A stretch of DNA of 64,000 bases, taken from JBBDWJ01 sp963824095 (GTDB lineage Bacteria; Acidobacteriota; Terriglobia; Bryobacterales; UBA6623). Below the pieces are notes generated by a model. It saw only the letters and a program-made list of their open reading frames with translations, was not told the DNA's origin and made no database searches. The position numbers and the translations under genes are program-made. Shown here in pieces: positions 1 to 8,275 of the stretch. The stretch lies in NCBI GenBank assembly GCA_963824095.1, contig CAWGNS010000006.1, positions 1 through 64,000 of the forward strand, in the 5' to 3' direction. The first letter of the stretch is position 1, and each line of letters opens with the position of its first letter.

Positions 1-22
1 GTGACCGCCGGGGACAGTCGGG

Positions 23-2518
23 CTAGCTTTCGACGCCGCCCATGACGGGATCGCTGAAACCGCTCTTGCCGGTCTCGACGCGGCCCGCAAAACGTCTCAG
101 AAATTTGTCCGCGCCGTCGATCGTTACGCTGAAGTCGTACCACCGGTGGCTGCGCTCCAGCGCCAGCAGCAGCGTGCGCTCGGCCCCCGGCTCGATCGCC
201 GCCGTATGATTGCCGCTGCCGTAGCCGTGGTCGCGGACTTGCAGCGTGCAAGTGCCTTCCCCGCGGTTGACGAGGCGCAGCTCAACGTCGCCGCTGAGTA
301 GACCGTTATCGCGGGCGTACTCGCATCGGACCTCGACACGGGGGTCTTTGGCGCTGCCGGCAAATTCGCGCAGAAAACCGTTGGGGCCGCACACGCGCAA
401 ATGATAGACTCCGCGCTCAAAGCCGGCCAGCTCCCACGAATCGGTCAGGCGGTCTCCAGCGGCCACCGCGTAAGCGCGGGTCCGCAATTCGAGCCGGCCG
501 CGAAACCTTCCCGGCGTATAAACATGAAACGGAGCGCCGGAGGCAGCCTTGCCGAAAGCCTCGTTGCGAGCCTCGAGCACGATCTCGAAATGCTTGCCGT
601 CGGAGCTGAGCGCTCCCCCGGCCGCCAACTCGTAAGGCAGCGCCGCCGACGGCCGCAGGCCGGGTTCCTGCCGCGGCATCCAGTCGAGTTGGGCGCGCTC
701 GCTGTCGAAGCGGGCCACATCGGCTGCGGTCAGTTTGCGGTATCCCGACGGCATGCGCTCAAACTGCGCGCGGTGCACCTGTTCGAAAAAGGAATCGCGC
801 GGCGGGAAAGCCACCGCGGCCGAGCCGGCCTCGAACGGACGAAACGCCGCCGTCAGATCGCCGCACACCGTCCGCCGCCAAGCGGTGATGTTGCTCTCGT
901 GAATGTCTTTGCCCGAGCGCTGCCGCAGCACGCGTTCGAGCAACTGCAGCACCGAGGTGTGATCGAAAACCTGCGAGCACACATAGCCGCCGCGGCTCCA
1001 CGGCGAGGCGACCAACAGCGGCACGCGAAACCCCAGGCCGATCGGCCCACCGCGCGCTTCCTTGGGCGAATGCCGTTTGAGATCCTGCTTGAGCGGCAAA
1101 TATTCCAGCGCGGGGTCGATGCCGGACGACGTCTTACCCGACTCGGGGTTGCCCGGGTCGGGTGCGACGAACGGCGGAACGTGGTCGAAATAGCCGTCGT
1201 TTTCGTCGTAGGTGACGATGAAAATCGTCTTCTTCCAGACCTCGGGATTTTTGGTCAGGATGTTCAACGTCTCGGCCACGAACCAGGCGCCGTACCACGG
1301 CGAGCCGGGGTGGTCGGAAAACCGCTCGGAGGGGACCAGCCAGGAAACCGTCGGCAGATTGCCGCTGTCGACGTCCTTGCGGAAGCGATGCAGCGGGTCG
1401 GCTTGCGGCACCTCCATCTCGCGCTCCACGCCGCCCTGGCGATAGCGCAGCTTCGACAACTGGCGGTAGCCGGGGTTTTCCTCATTCGTCGAAAAAGCCT
1501 TGTCGTGCAGGCTGCGGTCGAGATCCGAAAGCCGCGCCAGGGCTTCCGGAGTCCACTTTTTCCGCTCCGCGTTCAAGTACCGCAGGTGCTTTTCCTTCTC
1601 GGCCAGCTCTTTCCTGGGAGCGCCGGCCGCCCGCATCGTTTCGATTTCGGCGGGCAGTTCGACGGCCATCCGCGCGGCATATTCAAGATGGGTTCTGCGG
1701 GATCCGACGTTATATTGGTCGAACCATTCCAACGGGTTGTCGGTGAAATTCGCGAGCCAGGCGTCGGATTCCCCTTCCAGGCCGGACGGCACACTGATCT
1801 CGTTCTGATAAATACGCCACGAGACGCCGGCCGACTCCAACCGCTCGGGGAAAGTCTTCCAACTCGCGGTGGCGTCGTAGTCGATATCGGAATTGCGCAC
1901 GTAAGGCATCGCCGCCGCATCGGGGGTTTCGCGGATCGTCCCCGTCCACAGGTGCAGCCGGTTGGGCGTGGTTCCGGTGAGGGTGGAGCAGAAATTCTGA
2001 TCGCAAATGGTGAACGCGTCGGCGAAGGCGTAATAGAACGGCAGGTCCTGGCGATCGTAGTAGCCCATAGTGAGCGGCATGCCCGCGCAATCCTTGCGGC
2101 CGGAAATTTTCGCTTCCAACCAGCCGTCGTGGTTGCCGTGCTTGCGGGCGTCCGTCTGGTCGCGCCAGGAATGCGGCAGGCCGCCGAGCCAGGTCGCGCG
2201 GCTGCCCTGGAAATCGAGCCGGAAGGGCGCATAGGTCTCGCCGGCGGCGTTGGTCTGCAGCCAGACCGGCTTCTGGTCGGGCAGCGTCACCGCCCGCGGA
2301 TCGTTGAAGCCCCGCACGCCGCGCAGCATCCCGAAGGCGTGGTCGAACGAGCGATTCTCTTGCATCAGGATGACGACGTGCTCGGCGTCGAGAAACGAGC
2401 TACCCTCGGGCGGATCGATCGCCGAGGCGCGTTCGATCGACCCCAGCAGCGTGCTCAAAGTTCTGACGCCGCCGGTCAAGGCGGCAGCCTGGCGGAAGAA
2501 TCCTCTGCGCGTGCTCAT
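23..2518 (-). CDS. Phosphocholine-specific phospholipase C, Tat-exported
   Basis: An 831-residue protein of the bacterial phosphocholine-type phospholipase C / acid phosphatase superfamily, which cleaves phosphatidylcholine or sphingomyelin to phosphocholine. The N-terminus has a twin-arginine signal (STRRGFFRQAAALTGG). It is followed by the family start motif HVVILMQENRSFDHAFG with metal-binding Glu and Asn, then GTTPNRLHLWTG, SWLVPSERFSDHP and IVTYDENDGYFDHVPPF. The last ~200 residues look like the two C-terminal beta-sandwich (DUF756) repeats of this family. The ATG at 2518 is chosen over one 15 bases upstream because the Tat signal starts there. It is somewhat longer than typical ~700-residue members. 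It stands alone, with no neighbour suggesting a specific phospholipid pathway. Family assignment is firm; the head-group specificity is inferred. Confidence 0.93.
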   Translation of the reverse strand: MSTRRGFFRQAAALTGGVRTLSTLLGSIERASAIDPPEGSSFLDAEHVVILMQENRSFDHAFGMLRGVRGFNDPRAVTLPDQKPVWLQTNAAGETYAPFRLDFQGSRATWLGGLPHSWRDQTDARKHGNHDGWLEAKISGRKDCAGMPLTMGYYDRQDLPFYYAFADAFTICDQNFCSTLTGTTPNRLHLWTGTIRETPDAAAMPYVRNSDIDYDATASWKTFPERLESAGVSWRIYQNEISVPSGLEGESDAWLANFTDNPLEWFDQYNVGSRRTHLEYAARMAVELPAEIETMRAAGAPRKELAEKEKHLRYLNAERKKWTPEALARLSDLDRSLHDKAFSTNEENPGYRQLSKLRYRQGGVEREMEVPQADPLHRFRKDVDSGNLPTVSWLVPSERFSDHPGSPWYGAWFVAETLNILTKNPEVWKKTIFIVTYDENDGYFDHVPPFVAPDPGNPESGKTSSGIDPALEYLPLKQDLKRHSPKEARGGPIGLGFRVPLLVASPWSRGGYVCSQVFDHTSVLQLLERVLRQRSGKDIHESNITAWRRTVCGDLTAAFRPFEAGSAAVAFPPRDSFFEQVHRAQFERMPSGYRKLTAADVARFDSERAQLDWMPRQEPGLRPSAALPYELAAGGALSSDGKHFEIVLEARNEAFGKAASGAPFHVYTPGRFRGRLELRTRAYAVAAGDRLTDSWELAGFERGVYHLRVCGPNGFLREFAGSAKDPRVEVRCEYARDNGLLSGDVELRLVNRGEGTCTLQVRDHGYGSGNHTAAIEPGAERTLLLALERSHRWYDFSVTIDGADKFLRRFAGRVETGKSGFSDPVMGGVES

Positions 2519-2776
2519 GCCCGCGATTATCACAAATGCACGTTGCAGTTCGTCGACAGGCGGGGCCCGATGGAGAGATAGAGAACAGAGTTGGGGACCG
2601 GGCCGGTTTCCGATGTGGCCTGCCTATCGAGGAATCGAAAGGCGGCAAACCAGAGGTTCACGCTACGGGTGTGGGACCTTGGTTTCTGTACTCTTCGGTC
2701 GACAGCTTGGGGCTTCTTTGGACTTCAGGAACGCCGCAACACACCCGGATCAACCGATCAACGGATCAACCGCCCC

Positions 2777-3514
2777 TCACACTCCCGCGTACCAGGCATA
2801 GCGCCCTTTCGGCGGATGGTCTTTCAGGCTATCGGTCACGGTCATGCGGTTGATGAATTTCACGTTCTTGTAGCCGAGTTGGCGGGCGACGCGCAGCCGC
2901 AGCGGAGCGCCGTGGCCCACTGTCAGGTCCGCGCCGTTCATGCCGTAGGTCAGCAAAGTTTGCGGGTGCAGGGCGTCGTCCATATCGATGCTTTCCCACC
3001 ATCGCTCTTGCATCGAGACGTAGACGACATAGCGCGCTTGGGGCAGCACGCCCACGAGTTGCAACACGTGCGCCAGCGGCACGCCGATCCATTCGGCGAT
3101 GAACGACCAGCCCTCTTCACAGGCCAGGTGCGTGATCTGGCTGCGGAGCGGATAGCTGCGCAGATCCGCCATCGAAAACGATGCCGGGCGGGCGACCAGA
3201 CCGTCGATGGCGAGACGCCAATCGGCGAACCCTCCCGCTCGCAGCCGCTCGAACTCCTCGCCCTCGGGATGCTTGCCCTTGGGGAACGGCGTCTTCGAAA
3301 TCTCGCTGCGCGAAAACTCGCGCGCCAACCCGTGGGGGGCGAGCAGACGGTGCGCCGCAAAGGTCAGCGTTTCGCCGGGGCCGTAAATGCCGCCGGAATC
3401 GGGCGGGATCAGGCCATAGCGGTCGGCCACACGTGCGGCCACGGCAAGGCCGGACACGCCGGCGGTGGCCGCCAGTCCGGTGGTGATCAACTTGCGGCGC
3501 GATATCTTGCTCAT
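2777..3514 (-). CDS. Sulfite-oxidase-fold molybdopterin oxidoreductase (MsrP/YedY-like)
   Basis: A 245-residue exported molybdopterin enzyme of the sulfite oxidase superfamily (oxidoreductase molybdopterin-binding domain). The start at 3514 has a good AAGGAG ribosome site and gives a Tat-like signal (SKISRRKLITTGLAATAG). The candidate Mo-ligating cysteine is in HLACEEGWSFIAEW (about residue 135), followed by GAPLRLRVARQLGYKNVKF, typical of the fold. Its ATG overlaps the stop of the upstream cytochrome b gene (ATGA), so the two are translationally coupled. The arrangement of periplasmic molybdoenzyme plus membrane heme b protein resembles YedYZ/MsrPQ, which repairs methionine sulfoxide, but here the heme protein is a larger b561-type protein. 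Substrate is therefore unknown. Confidence 0.88.
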   Translation of the reverse strand: MSKISRRKLITTGLAATAGVSGLAVAARVADRYGLIPPDSGGIYGPGETLTFAAHRLLAPHGLAREFSRSEISKTPFPKGKHPEGEEFERLRAGGFADWRLAIDGLVARPASFSMADLRSYPLRSQITHLACEEGWSFIAEWIGVPLAHVLQLVGVLPQARYVVYVSMQERWWESIDMDDALHPQTLLTYGMNGADLTVGHGAPLRLRVARQLGYKNVKFINRMTVTDSLKDHPPKGRYAWYAGV

Positions 3515-4272
3515 GGGCGCTCCTTGTGCGCGTCGCCGCCGCTGGTGCACATCGGGCGCATGCGGCTGCGGAATCCCGCGCGCCAAACCATCGCGACATG
3601 GATCAGCAGGAAGGCGACAAGCGCCAAGGTGCCGAAAAAGTGAATCGTGCGGGCGGACTGCTGGCCGCCGAGCATCGTCACGGTGGCGGGAAACGCGCCC
3701 GTGAACGCCGGCGACATCGCCAGGCCCGTCCAGATCATCAGCGGGAACAGCACGAAGATCACGCCCAGGTAGGTGAGCCGCTGCACCACGTTATAGGACC
3801 GGGCTTCGGCCTCGGCGGGCCGCGCGAAACGCAGATTCTTCGCCAGGACTTTCGACACCGTGCGCCAGTTCAGATCGGCGCCGGCCGGCAGCAGTTGTTT
3901 GCGGAAATGCCCCGAAAACAGGCCCCAGGCGACATAGATCAGCCCGGTGAATACAGACGCCCAGGCGGCTTGAAAGTGCAGGTAGCGGCTCCAGCCGTTC
4001 TGATCGGGCAGCACGAAATCGTAGCCGGTCGGCACGCTCGACCGAGAAGCCGGAATAGGCAAGCTGAACAGCGGCGGCATCAGCACGTTGCCCGTCTCGC
4101 CCCAATAGAAGCGCGGGTGCGAGATGAGCACCTCGATGCCGCTTACGAGAAGGGCGAAGAAGCACAGCGCGGTGAGCCAGTGCGTGACGCGAACCACGGC
4201 GGCGTGCCGTGGAGGCGCCGCGGCGGCTGGGGCGGCAGCGGCCATACTCGGTGCCAAAGCGGTATCGGCCAT
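3511..4272 (-). CDS. Cytochrome b561/b6-type membrane subunit
   Basis: A 253-residue integral membrane protein with several hydrophobic helices and histidines placed as in Ni,Fe-hydrogenase/formate-dehydrogenase type cytochrome b (VRVTHWLTALCFFALLVSG near the start; TIHFFGTLALVAFLLIHVAM near the end). It probably carries two b hemes and passes quinol electrons to the periplasmic molybdoenzyme encoded immediately downstream, whose start codon overlaps its stop codon. The first ~25 residues are Ala/Pro-rich and likely cytoplasmic. Role is inferred from the pairing; the fold assignment is good. Confidence 0.88.
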   Translation of the reverse strand: MADTALAPSMAAAAPAAAAPPRHAAVVRVTHWLTALCFFALLVSGIEVLISHPRFYWGETGNVLMPPLFSLPIPASRSSVPTGYDFVLPDQNGWSRYLHFQAAWASVFTGLIYVAWGLFSGHFRKQLLPAGADLNWRTVSKVLAKNLRFARPAEAEARSYNVVQRLTYLGVIFVLFPLMIWTGLAMSPAFTGAFPATVTMLGGQQSARTIHFFGTLALVAFLLIHVAMVWRAGFRSRMRPMCTSGGDAHKERP

Positions 4273-4367
4273 CCCGGGATGATATCACCTCTGTCCAGGA
4301 ATGTCGTGCGCGGTCGGACTGGGTCGGGATCGAGAGGCGGCAGCCGTTAAGGCGGGCTGCCGTGAGT

Positions 4368-4481
4368 CCGTAGCGCACGGCTGGCGTTTTTCCAGACCTG
4401 CGGGTTTTCACCGGCCCTTCCCTGCCCCAACAAACCTAACGTCCGAAAGGCCGCAGGTCTCTTCGAGCCCTGCGCTACGGG
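4368..4481. repeat. BIME-like repeat, copy A (two GTAG-hairpins in inverted orientation)
   Basis: The left arm (4368-4410) begins CCGTAGCGCA and folds as CTGG-loop-CCAG inside a CGCA(C/G)G...CCTGCG stem. The right arm (4451-4481), on the other strand, begins CCGTAGCGCAGGGCTC and folds as CTC-gaa-GAG inside CGCAGG...CCTGCG. Both arms have a GTAG tetranucleotide at the 5' foot of the hairpin and a G/A mismatch in the stem, the architecture known for enterobacterial REP sequences. The 40-base spacer is shared with the copy at 31977-32096 in reverse orientation. Confidence 0.8.
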
Positions 4482-4578
4482 ACTCCAGAGGCCAGACAAG
4501 ATTGTCTGTTCCACGTCAAACTCGAGTTGCGGGCCTCCGGCTTGTACAATCCCCAGCCCCAAAGGGGCAACCCCAACA

Positions 4579-4762
4579 GATAGCCCATGGCTTCAGCCGT
4601 GGGAAAACAATGGCCGGCCGCCCGCCCTGGGAGGGGCGGCTCAAGACTGCAGCCCGCCGCACAGCGTCCCGGCCTTCCCCAATCGCCCTTCCACGGCTCA
4701 CTCTAAATACGGCTCACTCTAAATAGGCTATTTCTCTCACGGCTGAAGCCGTGGGCTATTGG
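4579..4762. repeat. ~184-bp element with 24-bp terminal inverted repeats (MITE-like)
   Basis: The left end reads TAGCCCATGGCTTCAGCC and the right end is its near-perfect reverse complement (ending GGCTGAAGCCGTGGGCTA). Each end is itself palindromic (GGCTtcaGCC type). No coding capacity. It could be a non-autonomous IS remnant or a stable RNA hairpin pair. Confidence 0.6.
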
Positions 4763-4807
4763 ACGGATACGCCCCTACCGGGCCTCGCCTAGCGCCCCGC
4801 TCGCCCC

Positions 4808-6112
4808 TCAGCCTCCGCGTGCGTCAAGCGACGAGGCTTGCTGCACGGCGGTGGCGACTTCGGGCAGAATCCCCAGCCGGGCATAGATCGGGCGGATCAG
4901 CTTGCGGATTTCGGGGAGCTCCCGGCGGAACCAGAGGCTTCCGGCGACGCAGATCACGCCGCCCAGGGCGATCGTCCGCGGCGCACCGATCACCGCCGCC
5001 AGACTGCCGCCCAGCAGGCTGCCGAACGGCGTCATGCCCATGATCGCCATCGAGTAAAACGCCATCACCCGGCCCCGCTTGTCGTCCTCAACGATCGTCT
5101 GCAGGATGGTGTTGCTGGCCGCCATTTGCTGCATGATGCCGTAACCGACCAGCGGCAGCACGGCCAGCGACAGCCAGAGGTGCCGCGAGAGTCCGAACAC
5201 GACCAGCGCCGCGCCCGACATCGCCGTCGCCACGACGATGCGCCTTCCCAGGCCCAGCACCGTCTTGCGTAAGGTCAGCGTGATCGCCCCGGCCAGCGCG
5301 CCCACGCCCGAGGACGCCATCAGGAAACCCAGCGTGTGCGCGCCGCCGTGCAGCACGTCGGTGGCGAACACCGGCATCAGAATCGTGTAGGGCATCGCCA
5401 CCAGGCTCACCAGCGCCAGCAACAGCAGCAGCGAGCGGATCGGCGCAAAGTGCGCGACGTAGCGCCAGCCCTCGCCCAGCGCGTACCGCAGCCCCGGTTG
5501 CGTTCGGGGAGGTGCGGCGGCCGTCACGCGCATCATCAACAGCGAGATGACCACAGCGACGTAGCTGAGGCCGTCGACGAGGAAGCAATAGCCTTCGCCG
5601 GCGGCGGCGATCAGCACTCCGGCGAGCGCCGGCCCCACCAGCCGCGCCGCGTTGACCATCGAGGAATTCAGCGCGATGGCGTTGCCGACGTCTTCGCGGT
5701 TGTCGACCATCTGCACTACAAAGGCCTGCCGCACCGGCATGTCGAAGGCGTTGATAAAGCCCTGCATCAGCGCCAGCAAGGCAATGTGCCAGGTAGCGAC
5801 GACTCCGCTGAGCGCCAGCGCCGCCAAGGCGAGCGATTGCACCATGGAGAGGAGTTGCGTGACCACCAGAGTGCGGTGGCGGTCCCAACGGTCGAGCCAG
5901 ACCCCGGCCAGCGGCGCGACGAAGAAAGTGGGAATCTGGCCGACGAAGCCGATCACGCCCAGCAACGAAGCGGAGTTGGTCAGCCGGTAGACGAGCCAGC
6001 CCGTGGCGACGCGGGTCATCCAGGTCCCTATGAGCGAGATGCTCTGGCCGCTGAAGAACAGCCGGTAGTTGCGGGACCGCAGCGCGCGCGCGGCGAAGAG
6101 CCAAGTGTTCAC
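4808..6112 (-). CDS. MFS exporter (EntS/MFS_3-like)
   Basis: A 434-residue, twelve-helix major facilitator protein. It begins with the typical ALRSRNYRLFFSGQSISLIGTWM segment of the EntS-like (MFS_3) exporter branch, and has the loop-2 motif GVWLDRWDRHRTL and a DDKRGRVMAFYSM motif before helix 9. Members export siderophores, lipids or drugs. The likely start is one of two adjacent GTG codons (6115 or 6112) just before NTWLFAARALRSRNYRLFF; no strong ribosome site is seen. An in-frame ATG further upstream (6178) gives an N-terminus without membrane character. Transcribed divergently from the gene at 6333. Substrate unknown. Confidence 0.9.
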   Translation of the reverse strand: MNTWLFAARALRSRNYRLFFSGQSISLIGTWMTRVATGWLVYRLTNSASLLGVIGFVGQIPTFFVAPLAGVWLDRWDRHRTLVVTQLLSMVQSLALAALALSGVVATWHIALLALMQGFINAFDMPVRQAFVVQMVDNREDVGNAIALNSSMVNAARLVGPALAGVLIAAAGEGYCFLVDGLSYVAVVISLLMMRVTAAAPPRTQPGLRYALGEGWRYVAHFAPIRSLLLLLALVSLVAMPYTILMPVFATDVLHGGAHTLGFLMASSGVGALAGAITLTLRKTVLGLGRRIVVATAMSGAALVVFGLSRHLWLSLAVLPLVGYGIMQQMAASNTILQTIVEDDKRGRVMAFYSMAIMGMTPFGSLLGGSLAAVIGAPRTIALGGVICVAGSLWFRRELPEIRKLIRPIYARLGILPEVATAVQQASSLDARGG

Positions 6113-6332
6113 CACTCTATTGTGGCGAAACGCACTGGAGGAAGGGCCAAGGTGCTGGTGGCGGCGGACTGTTACCATGGGTGTTCGCCATGACTTGAAG
6201 CGTTGCGCGCACGGCTGGGATGCCCGCGAAGCGCAACGCCTGCGCGATCCGGAAACAACGCCGACCACGGCCAGCGCCCGACAGCGGGCAAAGGCCTTTG
6301 CGTGGAGATGGCGCGCCGCTGAGTTGAACGCA

Positions 6333-7367
6333 ATGTCGAATAAAGTAGCGACCGATCGGCCGCGTTTTGTCGCGAGCCCTTTTTTCGAGCCCGCCGACGA
6401 GAGCCTGCGATTTCTTCCCGAGGGGCCGCGGCTGTTGCAGAATCATCCCGCCGACGGTGTGCGGCTGGGGTGGGTGGCCATCCAGCACGCCGCCGACGTC
6501 GAGCAGGGCAGCATCAACGTGCTGGATCTCGTGTCCGGCGAGAACAAGAATTTTCCGCTGCCCGGCCGGCCCGGTTTTTTCTCGGAGACCACCAGGCCGG
6601 GCATGGTCTTGATCGGGCTCGAACGGCGGCTGGTCTACTTCGACCTCTTGACCGGCACGCTGCGTGAGACCGGCGTGGAAGCGACCGGCGATGAGCGAGT
6701 GATCATCAACGACGGGCTGGCAATCGACGAAGGCGTGCTGTTCGGGACCAAACATCTCGCCTTCAACCAACCGGTCGCGGCGCTCTATTTCTTCGACTTC
6801 GCCACGCGCGGCATTCGAACCGTCGTCGACAAACAGATCTGCTCCAACGGCAAATATCTGAGCCGCGACGTAGGCGGCGCCACGCTCATCGACATCGATT
6901 CGTTTCCCAAGACGATCACGAATTACCGGCTCGACTCCCGGCTCGAACGCGTGCTCGCATCCTCGCTCGTCATCGCGCCCGATTCCCTGCCCGCCCTGCC
7001 TGACGGGTTGCGGCCCGCGCCGGCCGGCTTGCAGTCGGCGAGCGCCGGCGAAGCGGCCCAAGAAACGCCCGAGGGAGCGAGCGTCATCGTAGCGTTCTAC
7101 AATCCGGAACCGGTTTCGGACGGCATCGCGCAGCAGCTTCGCGTGGCGGATGGAGAGGTGCTGTGCGAGTGGCGCTTTCCGGGCGCGCCGCGCGTTACGT
7201 GTCCGGAGTTCGTGAAGCTCGACGGCGCGGTGAAACTCGTGTTCACCACCGCAGTGGAAGGCATGCCCGCCGAACACCGGCGGCTGGCCCCGGGTGCGGG
7301 CAGCCTCTATCTCTCCGATACGCCTTTTGAGAGCATGCCGGCGCCGCCGCCCCTGGTGCCGTTCTAG
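6333..7367 (+). CDS. Unrecognised protein, probably a beta-propeller
   Basis: A 344-residue soluble protein without a signal peptide. It has repeated short beta-rich units (GSINVLDLVSGENKNFPLP, RRLVYFDLLTGTLRETGV, AALYFFDFATRGIRTVVD) resembling SMP-30/gluconolactonase-like or YncE-like propellers, and ends SLYLSDTPFES. The sequence starts RPRFVASPFFEPADESLRFLPEGPR, which resembles the N-terminus of SMP-30-like sugar lactonases, but I cannot place the metal ligands. The ATG at 6333 is chosen because upstream in-frame sequence lacks protein character. Divergent from the MFS exporter. Confidence 0.7.
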   Translation: MSNKVATDRPRFVASPFFEPADESLRFLPEGPRLLQNHPADGVRLGWVAIQHAADVEQGSINVLDLVSGENKNFPLPGRPGFFSETTRPGMVLIGLERRLVYFDLLTGTLRETGVEATGDERVIINDGLAIDEGVLFGTKHLAFNQPVAALYFFDFATRGIRTVVDKQICSNGKYLSRDVGGATLIDIDSFPKTITNYRLDSRLERVLASSLVIAPDSLPALPDGLRPAPAGLQSASAGEAAQETPEGASVIVAFYNPEPVSDGIAQQLRVADGEVLCEWRFPGAPRVTCPEFVKLDGAVKLVFTTAVEGMPAEHRRLAPGAGSLYLSDTPFESMPAPPPLVPF

Positions 7368-7533
7368 CCGACTATCGCAGAGAGAACGCAACGCGCATCC
7401 GAGCCGCGCGTCAGCAAACGGTAGATCGAAGCACCTAACCCGCAAGCGTTTCGCGGAACATCCGGCCACCGCGCCGCATCGCACCAGCGCCGCGATTCAC
7501 ACAACGCGCATCCCGCCTGCCCGCGCCGCTCGC

Positions 7534-8226
7534 CTATTCGCCAGCGTGAAGCTCCGCCAGAGTTTCCTCCACCGAGTGCTGCTCAAGATAGCCTGCCGCA
7601 TCCGAAACTGTCTCCCGCGCCGCCTCCTGCTGGACGGTCTCGGGCGTCAGCCGCTTGCGCTTCCCCTGCGGTTCCAGCGATTCAGCCCACTGCTTCAGGT
7701 CCGCGATGACGGCACCTTTGGCCGTCCCCGCCTGCTTGGCTTTGTGGAGGCGCTCGATCAGTTCTCGCGTGGTGTCGAGTACGGCCTTGCGGTGGCCGCT
7801 GAGCAGCGCCACCTTGACCGCATCTCCGGCCGAACTGCCGTCGGCGTAGAGCGCCGCCGTGATCTTGACGTACTCGGGAGCCGCGCCCACCGTCATGTTA
7901 GTGACCGGAATCGGCTTCTCGGCGCCCGCCGCGATCGGCGCCGCCGCATCGTCCTGGAACAGCCAGTAGGAGCTGCCGGGATAGCCCACCAGTTCGATCA
8001 AAAACGCCGTGAGCGGTTGCTTGGAGGGATTGGTGACGTGAAAGATCGAGCCGCCGGCGATGGCTTCGGTGCGCAACTCGGGGAGAGGTTCGGCGGCGAG
8101 GGCTGCCGCCGTGAACAGAAACACCGGCAACAGAAATACCGCAAGCCGCAATGCCGCGCGGCGCGGCGGCGCAACCTGCGTGCGCGCCGGACGCGCCTCC
8201 ACGAACGCAATCTGGTCGAAAGACAT
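7534..8226 (-). CDS. Hypothetical exported protein
   Basis: A 230-residue protein with an N-terminal hydrophobic segment (LRLAVFLLPVFLFTAAALA) after ~20 charged residues, giving a signal peptide or anchor ending near AEP. The mature part starts with a beta-sandwich-like stretch (SIFHVTNPSKQPLTAFLIEL, KPIPVTNMTVG) and ends with a charged helical region (LERLHKAKQ..., LEPQGKRKRL). I do not recognise the family. The ATG at 8226 is preferred to the one 24 bases upstream; either is possible. Divergent from the PmoA-like gene, with about 50 bases between them. Confidence 0.65.
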   Translation of the reverse strand: MSFDQIAFVEARPARTQVAPPRRAALRLAVFLLPVFLFTAAALAAEPLPELRTEAIAGGSIFHVTNPSKQPLTAFLIELVGYPGSSYWLFQDDAAAPIAAGAEKPIPVTNMTVGAAPEYVKITAALYADGSSAGDAVKVALLSGHRKAVLDTTRELIERLHKAKQAGTAKGAVIADLKQWAESLEPQGKRKRLTPETVQQEAARETVSDAAGYLEQHSVEETLAELHAGE

Positions 8227-8275
8227 GAGTGCGATTCTCCTCTCCGGCAAAGCGCGGCGCTATACTGACTCTGAA

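Larger units (their letters stand above)
4273..4807. other. Repeat-packed intergenic region between converging-repeat clusters
   Basis: No gene is visible in these 535 bases. They contain a BIME-like inverted pair (4368-4481), a short imperfect palindrome of the CAGACA-agat-TGTCTG type (4491-4515), and a ~184-base segment with terminal inverted repeats (4579-4762) that holds a tandem duplication of a 16-17 base unit (ACGGCTCACTCTAAAT) near 4692-4726. Confidence 0.75.

Noticed and set aside
401..2581. 726-codon plus-strand open frame
   Set aside because: Antisense to the phospholipase C gene.
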